Source of the DNA: Saturnia japonica
Taxonomy: Eukaryota > Arthropoda > Insecta > Lepidoptera > Saturniidae
NCBI GenBank assembly: GCA_033032175.1
Contig: CM065321.1
Span: forward strand, 14,654,501 to 14,718,500
Length of the DNA: 64,000 bases
Reading direction: 5' to 3'
The notes below the pieces were generated by a model, which was not told where the DNA came from, searched no databases, and saw nothing but the letters and a program-made list of their open reading frames with translations. Below are positions 46,684 through 57,306 of the stretch, in pieces (within the stretch, counting starts at the first letter, position 1; the number at the start of each line of letters is the position of its first letter). The translations under genes and the position numbers were made by a program.

Positions 46684-46948
46684 TTATGGTTTATCTCGTA
46701 ATCGAATCATTTCATTCAATGCTTCACTGTTACATGGAGTTCTTCCTGTTAATTTTGAGCAATCAAGTTCTTCAATTCGTATACCGTCCAAGGATCTTCC
46801 ACGACTAAGTGCCACATAAGCTTGTCCAGCAGCAAACGATCGCGGACCCAAATAAATGACTGCATGATCAACTGTTCAACCTTGCATGCCCGAAAGAGTA
46901 AGTGTGGAACTGCACCCATGCATAGTTCGCGCACTAGCTCTATCTCTC
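46684..46948 (-). pseudogene. Helitron-type Pif1 helicase C-terminal remnant
   Basis: The minus strand in one frame from about 46948 to TAA at 46684-46686 gives a Pif1-family helicase end: TLTLSGMQG, a TGA where homologs have Cys, then TVDHAVIYLGPRSFAAGQAY, VALSRGRSLDGIRIEELDCS and KLTGRTPCN. The QAYVALSR(G)RSLDG block is helicase motif VI of Pif1/RecD-like enzymes. Such proteins in insects usually belong to Helitrons or related elements. The remnant has lost everything upstream and one codon is a stop, so it is dead. Confidence 0.75.
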
Positions 46949-47264
46949 TTACTCGCATGCAAAGAATGCGGAAAGAAATTAATTAATCCTGGCAAATCTA
47001 ATTAGGATAATCGGATGCTTTGATCGGATTATTGCATTGTCATCGACTAATGACAAGTGTGCAAAGTTTGAATTAAATCTGATCATTCAAAGTAGGACAA
47101 AATCGAGCTCAAAGAGGTCGGTTACATACATACATACAGGTGAAGCTAATAAAAGCGTGTTAATAAAAATGTTAATGTTTTAGATTGTTTTTAGTAATCG
47201 GCATGTATGTGCTATTTTTAATGCAATTATTTAGTTTTAAAAAGTTACAATAAAATAAATTATG

Positions 47265-47400
47265 CAGTGGAATACATACATGCCCCACCACCATGCTGTG
47301 GTTTGTCACGATGTTATCCTTCACCGAAAGCTCAAGGTCATTGCAGGGATTCTCAGTTGATAGTATTTATGGAGTTCTCTTTGATCGACGTAAATTCGGC
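47265..47400 (-). repeat. tRNA-derived SINE, partial minus-strand copy
   Basis: Reverse complement carries CGATCAAAGAGAAC, CCCTGCAATGACCTTGAG, CTTTCGGTGAAGGATAACAT and CACAGCATGGTGG, matching 12830-12910. Confidence 0.55.
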
Positions 47401-47411
47401 TTTAATATTTA

Positions 47412-47845
47412 AGAATATATCAAAAATCAAAATCAAACAAATCTTTATTCATTTTAGGCCTTAAGAAGACACTTATGAACGTCAAAATACTACTGCCGGT
47501 TCGGAAAATATCCCAGACATCGAGAAGAACCGATAAGAAACTCGATCGGGTTTATCTCTTTTTTACAACTATACAAAAGTGTCAATATAAAACAATAATA
47601 ATAATTTAGTGGATGCACAGAGAGGGATTCACTTCCAGACATCACTATCATTCACATAATGATCTACCCTATAATAACTTTTGAGAGTAAACATGCTTGT
47701 CATGGTCTTTGAACTTGTTGCCCGGTAAATCAGTAATGTGCTTCGTGATCTTATTATAAAACCTGACATTATTACCTACAAAACTTTTATTGGACCTACT
47801 TAGTATAAAACACGGTATGTACGGTTCGACTAATAAAAAAACTCA
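47412..47845 (-). repeat. probable LINE 3'-end fragment
   Basis: AATCAAACAAATCTTTATTC, AAGAAGACACTTATGAACGT, CGATAAGAAACTCGATCGGG and GGATTCACTTCCAGACATCA resemble, from memory, a repeated lepidopteran LINE tail. No coding frame remains. It sits between two SINE pieces. Confidence 0.4.
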
Positions 47846-47847
47846 CG

Positions 47848-47908
47848 TCGATCGACGCGGAGCCGCGGAGTCCGTACACGCTACCAACTGAGCCATCACT
47901 GCTTTACT
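47848..47908 (-). repeat. tRNA-derived SINE, head only
   Basis: Reverse complement gives AGTGATGGCTCAGTTGGTAG (A box) then CGTGTACGGACTCCGCGGC and GATCGACGTGAG; the body is absent. Confidence 0.55.
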
Positions 47909-48406
47909 TAATAAAGAACAGATGTCTTTCGCTTTCGAAGCATTACAAGTGGCAAAACAAAGTATTTGAAATATATATTTGCATGTTGAATAATTTCGCA
48001 ACCCACTAGTTGGATGAATGCAAAGAACATGAATTATGTCATATTATCCTTGTATTTTGTTGCGTTTATTTTCCCTATACGGTGCATGTCTGATAAGATA
48101 TAAATAACTTGAAACAAAAGACATACTAATATAAAAGAAATAATATAAAAAGTCATTAGGAACTATCTCAAAAAGTTTTTGCATAATCTAATAACTTTTA
48201 AAACATCAATCAATAAAAAATATTAAAATTGATTATACGATTGTTATGTTAAAAATGAATTATTACAAAAACTTGTTCTTTTTTGTAAAACCGGAAAGCC
48301 AAATACGACTTTGTAAAGTCAGTCGAGAACGGACGCCCACTATACTATAACGGATTGTGATAATTTTCCTCAAAATTTTATCAATTTAATTACTATAAAT
48401 GTGAAT

Positions 48407-48449
48407 ATGAACAAACTGTGTTATACGATTATTGTATTCCTCTATGCAG
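48407..48449 (+). CDS. candidate first coding exon with signal peptide
   Basis: ATG at 48407 opens MNKLCYTIIVFLYAG, a basic-then-hydrophobic stretch like the start of a signal peptide. It is followed at 48450 by GTAATA, a fair splice donor after G (phase 1). An arthropod initiator TCAGTC lies at 48319-48324, about 86 bp upstream, with no clear TATA and no exactly placed DPE. No downstream exon was identified in the window, and the next 3 kb is repeat-rich. This is an inference from layout only. Confidence 0.25.
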
Positions 48450-48450
48450 G

Positions 48451-49853
48451 TAATATTACTTTGCTAATAATGATTACAGTAATTTTGTATTTTATATCGG
48501 AATTATGATTAATAATCTGTTTAGTATATAATGATATTTTGCTTAGGTTTATGGTTCGATAATTTGTGTCTTAATATGTAATATATGTAGTATATCATAT
48601 TATTTTTATATTCTTCTTTCGTGTAGCTACGATCATTTAGTATTTTTGTAGGTATATAGGCAGTTGGTTGAATAAAACGAGACTAAAACGGAATAGTGTG
48701 CGTATTATTTTGTTGATGTTCTTTATTATACGTCTACTAAAAAATTAATTAAACTTTAAGCCCTTCAATTTCGCAAAAAGAAGCGGGATTAGTTTTTAGG
48801 GTCACGATTTACATAAGGCGATACAGGCCATTGGTTCATATGAACAAGGTCTCGGATCCCTATCTCGTTCACACAACAGTATATGTACTATGCTCTTTCT
48901 CTTTCAAGTTTTGTCAATGTTGTGTATTATGTACATTTAATGAAATACTTTAAAATAATTGCGTAGATCATATCAAATAAACACAAATAACACTAAACTG
49001 CCATTATCCTGACTCTTAGATACCAAAATACATATATACCAACAGCAGCCTGCGTCTTTGTACAGGTTAATTATTATAATATTAAAAAATTGTCGTCGTA
49101 CCACGCCTGGCAAATGTGATACATAGAAACTATTTTATATAGAGAAATTACATGAAAGGATTATATAAGGCTTATTAAAGGAAATAATTAAGGAAAAATA
49201 AAAAAAAGGCATAATAAGACAAATCCGTATCTGAATATACATCGGGTGATCCCTAAACGCGACAAACCAAAAGAAAATTACTGTGAAATGTTTACTTTAT
49301 TACTATGTGTGTGGTGGTTGCGACCCCTACCACTTCACCTAATTACTGTAAATAATTGAAAATCTTTTATTCAATAGAAATAAGATCGAAATTCCTACTT
49401 TCGAAGCCTATGTCACTATATTTTCAAATCCTGAATCACTGTGCGTCGCCACGCCAATTGCCGGTCAGATACGTGGTTTCACGTCAACATACTCAATACT
49501 ACCGGCTGTGCCCCACGATTTCACCCGTGTTAATTTTAAACGACAAACATCGCCAACACACCCGGGAAGGCAATTTTTTATACTTTGTGTAAAACTATCA
49601 ACAATTTATAAGGAATAAATTATTATTTTTAAATCACATTATAGCCTATAATACTCTCTGATATTGTAGGTTTATATTAGTGAAGTAAATTTAAAATCGG
49701 TCGAGTAGAAAAATCAAATCTTTCCTCTTTATAATATTAGTTGTATAGAAAACATTTACCACGTATAACTCAGCCTAAAGGTAACTTTCTATCAGTGAAA
49801 TATTTTTTTAGAATCAGGTCAGTCGTTTCAGCGATTACTCTACTATAAACATT
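48451..49853. other. AT-rich non-coding DNA
   Basis: Repeat tail text (TATAGCCTATAATACTC, AAATCTTTCCTCTTTATAAT) near 49645-49740. 49430-49570 is less AT-rich, but its open frame (49356-49592) shows no domain. Confidence 0.4.
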
Positions 49854-50001
49854 ATTTCTTTATAATAATATAGTAGGTGAGTATAGTTAGTATGGACTAG
49901 CTATGCCCGCGACTACCGCTGCCTAATATTTCTTTATAATAATATAGTAGGTGAGTATAGTTAGTATGGACTAGCTATGCCCGCGACTACCGCTGCCTAA
50001 A
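49854..50001 (+). repeat. tandem duplication, 74-bp unit twice
   Basis: 49854-49927 and 49928-50001 are identical at 73 of 74 positions (ATTTCTTTATAATAATATAG...CCGCGACTACCGCTGCCTAA). The CTATGCCCGCGACTACCG part belongs to a common lepidopteran repeat end. Confidence 0.9.
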
Positions 50002-50029
50002 AGCGCTTGTCTAACACCAGATATCACTA

Positions 50030-50165
50030 GCTTAGCACGTTACCGATCTTGAACCTCCCTACTCCAAGGAGCTCTGGAAACCTTACTCACCGTGGGAACA
50101 CAACACAAGGTTATTTGGTTGCGATCTTCTGTACGGTGGAAGTAACCTACCAGTCGGGCCGCCCC
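50030..50165 (+). repeat. lepidopteran repeat fragment (GAGCTCTGGAAACCTTACTCACC...)
   Basis: GGAGCTCTGGAAACCTTACT, GGAACACAACACAAGGTTAT, GCGATCTTCTGTACGGT and CCAGTCGGGCCGCCCCAT are recognised as part of a frequent retroelement 3' end in Lepidoptera. Confidence 0.45.
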
Positions 50166-50270
50166 ATTTAAAGAGAAAATATCAATATGAATTTATTCAA
50201 TTGTTCGTATTCTAAAATAAATAGTACCAATCAATATAAACAGCAATTATTGCGATAACTATGTCGGCCC

Positions 50271-50439
50271 CTTATTACGTATTTCGCAACAGCAAAGCGA
50301 TAGCAAAAATCACTAAATATTTGATTCGAAATGGCAAAATCAGTTCGTCCTTGGTACATAATATGTATTTGCGATTTCTAAGCAAATATTTAGCGATTTT
50401 TGCTATAGCTTTGCTATTGCTAAATAAGTATCTAATAAG
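50271..50439. mobile_element. palindromic MITE (169 bp)
   Basis: Arms of about 60 bp: AGCAAAGCGATAGCAAAAATC on the left and the reverse complement of AGCAAAGCTATAGCAAAAATC on the right, with ends CTTATTA and TAATAAG. A 67-codon frame across it is an accident of the palindrome. Confidence 0.65.
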
Positions 50440-50584
50440 AGGGATGGTTATTCAAATATTGTAAGGTATTATTACCTGTTCATGTTCGCGCTGAGTACCT
50501 GAACAAATTGAGAATACCTGTATACAAACACCAGTTAAATATGAAGTTAGTACACGATAAATCATTAAAAATACCACGTAACAA

Positions 50585-50815
50585 GACAATTTTAAACAAA
50601 AGAGAAAACCAATTTCAGTGATTTTGAAGAGTTCCTTGTGTATCTTCGAAATTGCAGGTCCAATATCAACGAAATTAAAATGGAACCACCCTTAAGGTAT
50701 CCCTTATCCAACACAAAAAGAATTATCCAAATCGGGTTATAAACAAAGAAGTTATGGCAGTACATCCATATAAATAATTACATAACCTCACGTTTTATGT
50801 TGAAGGCAGTTAAAA
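50585..50815 (+). repeat. dispersed repeat family I, copy near-complete
   Basis: GAGAAAACCAATTTCAGTGA, GAAGAGTTCCTTGTGTATCT, GGTCCAATATCAACGAAATT, TCCCTTATCCAACACAAAAA, ATCCAAATCGGGTTATAAAC and CGTTTTATGTTGAAGGCAGT, the fullest match to the copy at 5490. Confidence 0.7.
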
Positions 50816-51178
50816 AAATGAATAAATATAATTTCAGTACATCAATTATTTGAAAATCCAATAGTATCGATTGTTTTATAAAAACCTACCGATTAATCTA
50901 TAAACTATTCTGCTGGCTGGTTCTTTAGATCCAGGCGACAGAGCGACGACAGCAAAAAAAAAAGGTCATGCGCACGATTCGCGGCTTGCATACAAATGAC
51001 AGACAAGAGATATTGTTTTTGAATTAGACGTTCCTTGACGAGATTAAAAAAATGTGTGCAGTTCAAACGTGTTTCAAGTAAAACCTTCAGAAAACATAAA
51101 ACATATTCACAAAAACGATACACGTGAACGATACAGCACGCTAGTTATGACGCTTTTTCTCAAGGCTTCTTAATACAA

Positions 51179-51210
<32 letters not shown>

Positions 51211-51224
51211 ACACACACACATAC
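51179..51224 (+). repeat. (CA)n microsatellite
   Basis: AC dinucleotides with two T interruptions. Confidence 0.9.
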
Positions 51225-51891
51225 AAACGGGAAGCCAAGATAATAGGAACCACCGTATAATTTATTTTATCTTACTCTCTCGTAGGCTTTATGTGTTGTC
51301 TCATTTTAGTCTTACTTTCTAGTTTTATAGAGTTTCTAATCACACTGTAAATTCCTGCAATACTGAGGATAAAGAATCAGCCAAGTGCGAGTTAGAATTG
51401 GTCACTAAGGGTTTTTGTGCACCGCCCTATAATTATATGTTATGGATTTACCAAAAAAACCTGTATTTTCATTCATTCATCTCAAAATCCTTAGCGCGAG
51501 ACAGTCTCAACCGGTTTTATTATTTCTTGTTTTTAAGATTTTAATTATAATTACACCAAATTTGATGTTTTATGTATTACCGGTTTTACCATAGAATTTT
51601 GTAGTTTTTTTTTAAATAAAAACACGTTATTGTATGGCGATCCCCGTAATATTGTACTTTCTGGAATTTTAATTAACTATTAAGATATCCGCCTCAATAA
51701 CACTTATTGTTCTGTGAAAATATTAACCCTAAGGGTAATATTAAGACCTATCTGTATAGTGTTGTGTTGAGAGTCTATGACTCATGCGCCGCCACCTATT
51801 ATGTTTTGATGTAACTATATCAGCATTCACGTAAGCGCCAAAAACAATTGTACAAAGTTTACAATGAAACGGGTGAACGATGTATTCCCGT
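51225..51891. other. left flank of the Jockey tandem
   Basis: AT-rich non-coding DNA. A decayed piece of the GGCCAAGTGCGAGTC repeat lies near 51390-51430. The last bases before the element are CCCGT then TTGTGTATTTG. Confidence 0.45.
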
Positions 51892-51901
51892 TTGTGTATT
51901 T

Positions 51902-51902
<1 letters not shown>
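51892..51902 (+). repeat. target duplication 1 of the Jockey tandem
   Basis: TTGTGTATTTG, repeated exactly at 57881-57891 and 63866-63876. Confidence 0.9.
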
Positions 51903-51955
<53 letters not shown>

Positions 51956-51959
<4 letters not shown>

Positions 51960-52460
51960 CTGACTACACTGTTAGCCTTAGGGGCCCTAAAGCCGCTGCG
52001 GCTTTTACAGCTTCACCGGACTTGGGGGCGAGCGCAGAGGGCACTCAGCCGCGAAAGTTTTGTGGACGACTCGCACGAGGGTGCCAAAGTGGCCGGACCT
52101 CGGCTCGGGCGGTCGTCGCGTTCGCAAATAGGTCGCGATCTATTCGAATCCCTACACCTACGATTCGAGCTAACTAAATATACACATAGGCACGTTCCCT
52201 TCCTCCTGGGAGGAAGGAAGGAACCGTGCGTATGTGTATTCAGTAATCGGAATGTTTCTACACTAACTAGCGCTAACTAACTAGCGTAAAAAAAGAAAAA
52301 AAAAGGTCCCTCACAGAACCTATGTACCTGTGTGGTGTGCACGTGTGTATGTTCATACGTGTGTAGTGTTGTATGTAGGTAGCTAAGTGATGCACGTACA
52401 GTGTCACTTGTATCGCGCGGGCGGTTGCCTGACCCAAGGGTTTCACACCGAGGAACGGAC
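51956..52460 (-). other. 3' UTR of Jockey copy A
   Basis: About 500 nt. Contains a G/T-rich stretch (52325-52380), a tandem TAACTAGCG motif (52263-52288), and a 60-nt imperfect hairpin (52180-52239). The last bases before the A tail are CAGTTCT. No AATAAA is near the tail. Confidence 0.85.
52180..52239 (-). other. 3' UTR hairpin, copy A
   Basis: ATACACATAGGCACG pairs with CGTGCGTATGTGTAT (14 of 15 positions), then TTCCCTTCCTCC with GAGGAAGGAAGGAA, leaving a loop of about 4 nt. The same structure is in copy B at 58192-58251. Confidence 0.7.
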
Positions 52461-55356
52461 CTAGGCTTGGGTTACCGCTAGAGAGGGTGGACGTGACGGG
52501 TGTGCTGGAGCGAAATTGACCGCCCGCCCTCTGCGGAGAGAACGGTGGTTACGCGGGCGTGGGCGCTGGCACGCTCTGTTTGGAGAGACGGATGTGTAAT
52601 ATTTATTCGAATTTTCGATGTGATCGTCGGGATCAATAAAAATATTGCGCGGCCGGCGTTTGCACCGGATGTCCGTGGGTGCCGGAACATAAGTGGCGGC
52701 TGTTTTTATTAACGGATTCGCGTGGTTCGACGCGGTGTCGAAATACGAACGGGAGAGCTGTTTAACGTAGGCATGTATCGAAGGAAGCTCCATATCTCTA
52801 TGGAGATCTACGCTTCGAACATACCACGGGGCCCCGGTGAGACGATAGAGGAACCTATTCTGTATCGATTGTAACCGTTTGAAACTCGACTCGGACATAT
52901 GTGCGAACACGGCGCAACTGTATGTCAAAATTGGTCGAATACACGTCTTGTAGAGCGTGAGCTTATGTCGCGTGGACATTTTACTCACCGAACACAACAG
53001 AGGATGCAACCGGCCCAGGACCCACGCGGCCCTGTTCCTAACCTTACGGATGTGGGGTCTAAAAGAGAGCCTACTATCTAGGGTTACCCCTAGATATTTG
53101 GTCTCTCTTACATACGGAATCGGATTATCGTAGAGCTTAACAGGTTTAAGCTTCCACGGTATCTGTGACGAATCCGCATCGAAGAGCATCGCGGCGCTCT
53201 TCGAGGGATTAACGGCTATACGCCACTCGTTAAACCACTTCCCGAGAGTGGTCACGGAGCGTTGGACTTTGTGTCTGAGGTGGGATCTATTCCTATCTGA
53301 GGCATATAAGACTGTATCGTCAGCGTATAGCCCTACCTCGACCTCCGGTAGTCGAGGTAGGTCACTGACGTACAGGTTAAATAGGCTAGGAGCCAGGATC
53401 GAACCTTGGGGAACGCCTGAGCGTATTGGACGGAGCGTGGACAATTCACCTTCTACTCTATAGCGAAAGGTGCGATCTGTTAGATAGTCGCGAATTATTT
53501 TAATTAGCCTATCGGGGACTTCAAAGTGATACAACTTGTAGATCAATCCCTCGTGCCAGACCTTATCGAAGGCCTTGGCAACGTCGAAAAAGACCGCAAG
53601 TGTACGGCGGGGTTTATATAATTCAGCAAAATTAAATGCAACGTGCTCCGTGAGGCGGTGCACTTGATGAGTGCAAGAATATCTAGCACGGAAACCGAAT
53701 TGCTCAGGCGGATAGAGGTCTTTCTCCTCTATTACTGACTTGAGACGGTTCAGAAGGATCCGCTCGTACATTTTCCCTAAAGTATTTAGGAGACTGATCG
53801 GGCGATAGCTGTCGGGAAGCGACGCGCTCTTGCCGGGCTTACGGATACCTATGACTATGGCCTTTTTCCAGGCGGCTGGAAAATGGCAGTGGGCTATGGC
53901 TACATTGAAGATGCAGACCAAAAGAGCTATGAGGCGATCGGGAAGAAGTCTAAGTACTTCATTCCTGATCCCGTCGGGACCTGGTGCTTTTCTAAGCTTA
54001 AGGCTTTTTATAATGGAAAGAACCTCCTCAGACGTGACTGGGGACAGGGAGTCTGTCGCGGGGAGCTTATCCAGCTCCCGCACGCATCCATCGATACCCT
54101 CGACCCGGTCGGTATTTGCATCGACACTGTTCGGAGAGCACTGGCTCTCCAAACAAGTGGCGAGGCACTCCGCCTTGTCGCTGCTATCGAAGGCGAGCGG
54201 TATACCGGGACCCCTCTCGAGGGGGGGCATAAGATAAGAAGCCTCTATTTTGAGGCTGTGAGCTAATTTCCAGTAAGCCAGATGCGACGGCCTTAGCCCT
54301 TCGACGAGGGCGTCCCATCTGTGACTTCTGAGTTCTAATATACGGGCTCTAACCGATCTTTGAAGTGCGCGTAAACGTGCGCGGTTTTCCTCGGTCGGAT
54401 AGTGGTCGTGCGCACGAGTCGCCGCGTTCTTTTCCGTCAACAACGCCCGCACGTCGGCAGGGAGTACGAAGCGGCGATCGCTCGCCTCTTCGACCTCTCT
54501 CGAGGCCTCTCCGATGCCGGCCTGCAGGTGGTCGACCAGGGAATCGATCGCGAGATCTACGTCCGCAACGGACCCCAATACGTCCGGGATCCTATCTAAG
54601 CTGGACGAGGACGGCCTGTCCGCAAGATAATGTTTTAGCTTGGCATAGTCAACCACTTGGACCGAAGGAGGGCTAGAGTCGTCTGGTTGACCTAGCTGCA
54701 TGATGACCGGACGGTGGTCGGAGTCGAGCTCGTGTACGACCCGAATGAGTCGTAACCGAAGCGCGATACCTTTAATGAGAGCTACATCAAGCACTGTCGG
54801 CATACAGTTGTCTTGAAAGTGGGTGGGAGTGGGTGGCGCTATGACATCAAAGTTTAGCACGTTCGTTAGCTCTTCGAGTTTAACCCCGTTACTGGAGTCT
54901 CTCCAATTGCCAAACGAAGTGTGTCCACAATTGAGGTCACCCGCTATAATGACCGATTCACCGAGCGAAAGTAGCTTTTCTAGGTCAGACCTGAGAGGCT
55001 CTTTCCTCGGCGAGAGATAAACTGAGACTAACGTTATGGACGGGTGGTCGGTCATTCCTAGTCTACACACGGATACTTCCATATTGGTAAGTATCGGAGG
55101 ATCTACCGGCGTACAATATAACGATCGTTTGTAATAAATGAGAGTGCCGCCCCCGCCGGCCGGCCCGGTCATTTCTTACAATATTGTAGTTCGCGATTTT
55201 TGGATCACGTTTAGCACGCTTTAAGAGCGTCTCCTGCACTAAAAGAACATCTATTTGGTGATCTTTAAGAAAGGTCGCGACGAGATCACGCTGCGGATAT
55301 AGGTTCCGTGCGTTAAAAAACGAAAGATTTAACGCTTTCGGTTTAAACTTTGCCAT
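52461..55356 (-). pseudogene. Jockey ORF2 (endonuclease-RT), copy A, one frameshift
   Basis: Starts at ATG 55356, overlapping the end of ORF1 by 14 nt. The first 68 or so codons (FFNARN, VQETLL, NYNIVRNDRAGR) are in frame. One extra C near 55156 then shifts the frame, so translation ends at 55063. The remaining 900 codons are open and nearly the same as copy B: AGDLNCGHTSFGNW and DSDHRPV (endonuclease), KAPGPDGIRNEVL, FFDVAKAFDKVWHEGL and GLYADDTVLYAS (RT). In copy A two short differences precede the shift (NLYPQ for SLLPQ, HQID for HQVD), and STLRPI replaces STPRPI downstream. Without the single base this copy would be as complete as B. Confidence 0.93.
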
Positions 55357-57256
55357 TGAAAGGCCCTAAGTTATTATTACACGCCTCACGGTCGAGACGT
55401 TGTAGTGTCTCTGAGAGGCGGGGGAACGCGCAAGCGGTCTTGATGAGACCGAAGCGCTCCAGATGGTCATTGTAGTCAATGAGCTCGCGGATATCGTGCT
55501 CGCGAAGGAGCAGTATCATTAAGTCGTTACTATTAACGACAGCGTTAGCGGGCGCGCGGGGCGCAGGCGCGCGGGGCGCGGGAATATCCATAGCCATAAG
55601 GGGCTGTGGATTGGGGCGACGGGGGCCCCATGCGTTCTGCGATGAACGCACGGGTTGCGGTTGCACCGCGCGGGGTACAGAGAGGCCGGCGGTGGCCGGG
55701 GACTGGCGCGGGACCGGCAGCGCGGGAAATTCCCCTGACGCCAGCGGGGGTTGCGCTTTGATGGCTGAGGTGGGGGGCGCCGCCCGGGGGGCCGCCTGCC
55801 TCTGCGTGCGTGGCCGCGTGGTACGCGGGGCCTTGGGGCAACCGCGATAGTTCGCGGGATGCCCCTCCTCCCCGCATAACACACAGCTCGGGGGGACCAC
55901 GGAGTCACGCTCGCGCGTGCACTCCCGTGTGGGGTGGTCCTCTCGGCACTTTACGCACCGCGGACGAGAATGACAGTTACGGGCAGCGTGCCCGTACAGC
56001 TGGCAGTTGTGGCACTGCGCAGGCTGGTGGTTTTTGTGTGGGGGCTCCACGTTAATCCCGGAGAGCCCGCACACCGTCTCTAGCTGGAAGATGGCCTTTC
56101 CCTCGGGGGAAAGGTCCAATATGGCCACTACCATTTGTAGTGGCCGCTTATCTTTACTGTACATCCGGTGTACTTCCCGGATGGGATAACTTTGCTCCTT
56201 GAGCGAGGAGCACACCTCCGACGGGTCGAGCTCCACCGGAATGCGGCGGATGACCACTCGGAGGACGCGCTCCTCCGCGAGAGAGTAGGTGTAGAATTGC
56301 AGACCTTTCTGCCGGAGGAGGGTGGTTAGTTTACGGTGAGTTTCCGAAGAACTCACCGAAATAGAAATCCCGTTGACTATGTTTCTAGCCTTGTGGTAGT
56401 CGAGTTTGAGTCTGCGCATCTCATTGCAGACTCCCATCCAGGCTGCCTTGTCCCGGATTATGATTGGAGGTGGGGCACGCTCTTTTTTCCCGCCGGCGGG
56501 CGCGGGGAGCTGGGAGGACGCGGGGGCGGCGGCGCCCCTGACTACTGCCTTAGCTATTACCTTAGGCGCCGGTTGAGCAGTCGGACTGCTACGCGCCGTT
56601 CGCTTACGCGACGCCACGACGGTGAAGCCGTCGTTCTCGGTATCCATCTCCGGAGATGGATCCGGATTCGCGGGCGAGTCTTGTTCGACCGGAAGGGCCG
56701 AAAACGAATTTTTCGTCTTTAACGCGGTTTCCGTGGATCGCGCGGGACGGACGTACGGACTATTTTTGGTAACCCTAGATTGTGACCGCGAATTTCGCGG
56801 CCCTCGCCTGACGGAGGCGGGGCTTGACCCGCGCGATTGGCTAGTCGGGACAGGGGGCGTGGCCGTAGGCGCGGCCATGGCCCCGGATGACGCGGCGGAC
56901 AGGCGCGTAACGCTGCGCGCGGGACGTTTGGGCGCGACGCCGACTGGCGCGGCGCCAGTGGATGTAACGGTCGCGGCCGTGACGTCATCGGCCGCCTTGC
57001 TACCTGAAGCGGCCGCCTCGCTACCTGAAACGGCCTCATGACGGGTCGCGGTCGCAGCGGTGCGACGCACGCAGGCGTTCTCAGGTAGATTACGGTATTC
57101 CTCGTCTAGAGAGGGACACCGTAATACGACGAAATTTTGATAGCGCTGGTATTGAAACTCCAGCGCTTTCATCCTGGCTTGCAACTTGCCTATGCAAGTG
57201 GCCAGGTCGGCAACGTTATTTGCCATGGCGGCAGAAGAGGGAGGACAGTGGGACAT
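55343..57256 (-). CDS. Jockey ORF1 nucleic-acid-binding protein, copy A
   Basis: 637 residues, uninterrupted. The N-terminal part is rich in Ala, Ser, Pro and Arg and probably disordered. A PRE_C2HC domain follows (KGLQFYTYSLAEERVLRVVI to LDLSPEGKAIFQLE). Three knuckles follow near residues 410-460: CHNCQLYGHAARNC (CX2CX4HX4C), CVKCREDHPTREC (CX2CX3HX4C), CVLCGEEGHPANYRGC (CX2CX4HX6C), the Jockey-clade arrangement. The C-terminal tail is Pro/Ala-rich with an APRAPAPRAPA repeat that is 5 residues longer than in copy B. Expected to coat element RNA. The start ATG (57256) is preceded by a G/C hairpin in the leader. Confidence 0.93.
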   Translation of the reverse strand: MSHCPPSSAAMANNVADLATCIGKLQARMKALEFQYQRYQNFVVLRCPSLDEEYRNLPENACVRRTAATATRHEAVSGSEAAASGSKAADDVTAATVTSTGAAPVGVAPKRPARSVTRLSAASSGAMAAPTATPPVPTSQSRGSSPASVRRGPRNSRSQSRVTKNSPYVRPARSTETALKTKNSFSALPVEQDSPANPDPSPEMDTENDGFTVVASRKRTARSSPTAQPAPKVIAKAVVRGAAAPASSQLPAPAGGKKERAPPPIIIRDKAAWMGVCNEMRRLKLDYHKARNIVNGISISVSSSETHRKLTTLLRQKGLQFYTYSLAEERVLRVVIRRIPVELDPSEVCSSLKEQSYPIREVHRMYSKDKRPLQMVVAILDLSPEGKAIFQLETVCGLSGINVEPPHKNHQPAQCHNCQLYGHAARNCHSRPRCVKCREDHPTRECTRERDSVVPPSCVLCGEEGHPANYRGCPKAPRTTRPRTQRQAAPRAAPPTSAIKAQPPLASGEFPALPVPRQSPATAGLSVPRAVQPQPVRSSQNAWGPRRPNPQPLMAMDIPAPRAPAPRAPANAVVNSNDLMILLLREHDIRELIDYNDHLERFGLIKTACAFPRLSETLQRLDREACNNNLGPFNGKV

Positions 57257-57281
57257 TTTTATTTAATTTTAAATTTAAAGG

Positions 57282-57306
57282 CCTCCCTGCCTTAGGGGCA
57301 GGGGGG
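57282..57306 (-). other. leader hairpin before ORF1, copy A
   Basis: CCTCCCTGCC TTA GGGGCAGGGGGG on the plus strand forms a strong stem about 26-50 nt upstream of the ORF1 ATG; preserved in copy B at 63278-63302. Confidence 0.45.

Noticed and set aside
46749..46958. 69-codon minus frame over the helicase remnant
   Set aside because: Wrong frame; the real similarity is in the neighbouring frame with one stop.
51848..52280. Plus-strand frames starting in the poly(T) run, encoding Phe-rich proteins
   Set aside because: They are the reverse of the LINE poly(A) tail and 3' UTR; no domain or codon bias. The same applies to 57818-58292.
52500..57041. Many plus-strand open frames across the two Jockey elements
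   Set aside because: High GC content and the opposite-strand coding regions create long shadow frames; they are repeated identically in both copies and carry no motif.
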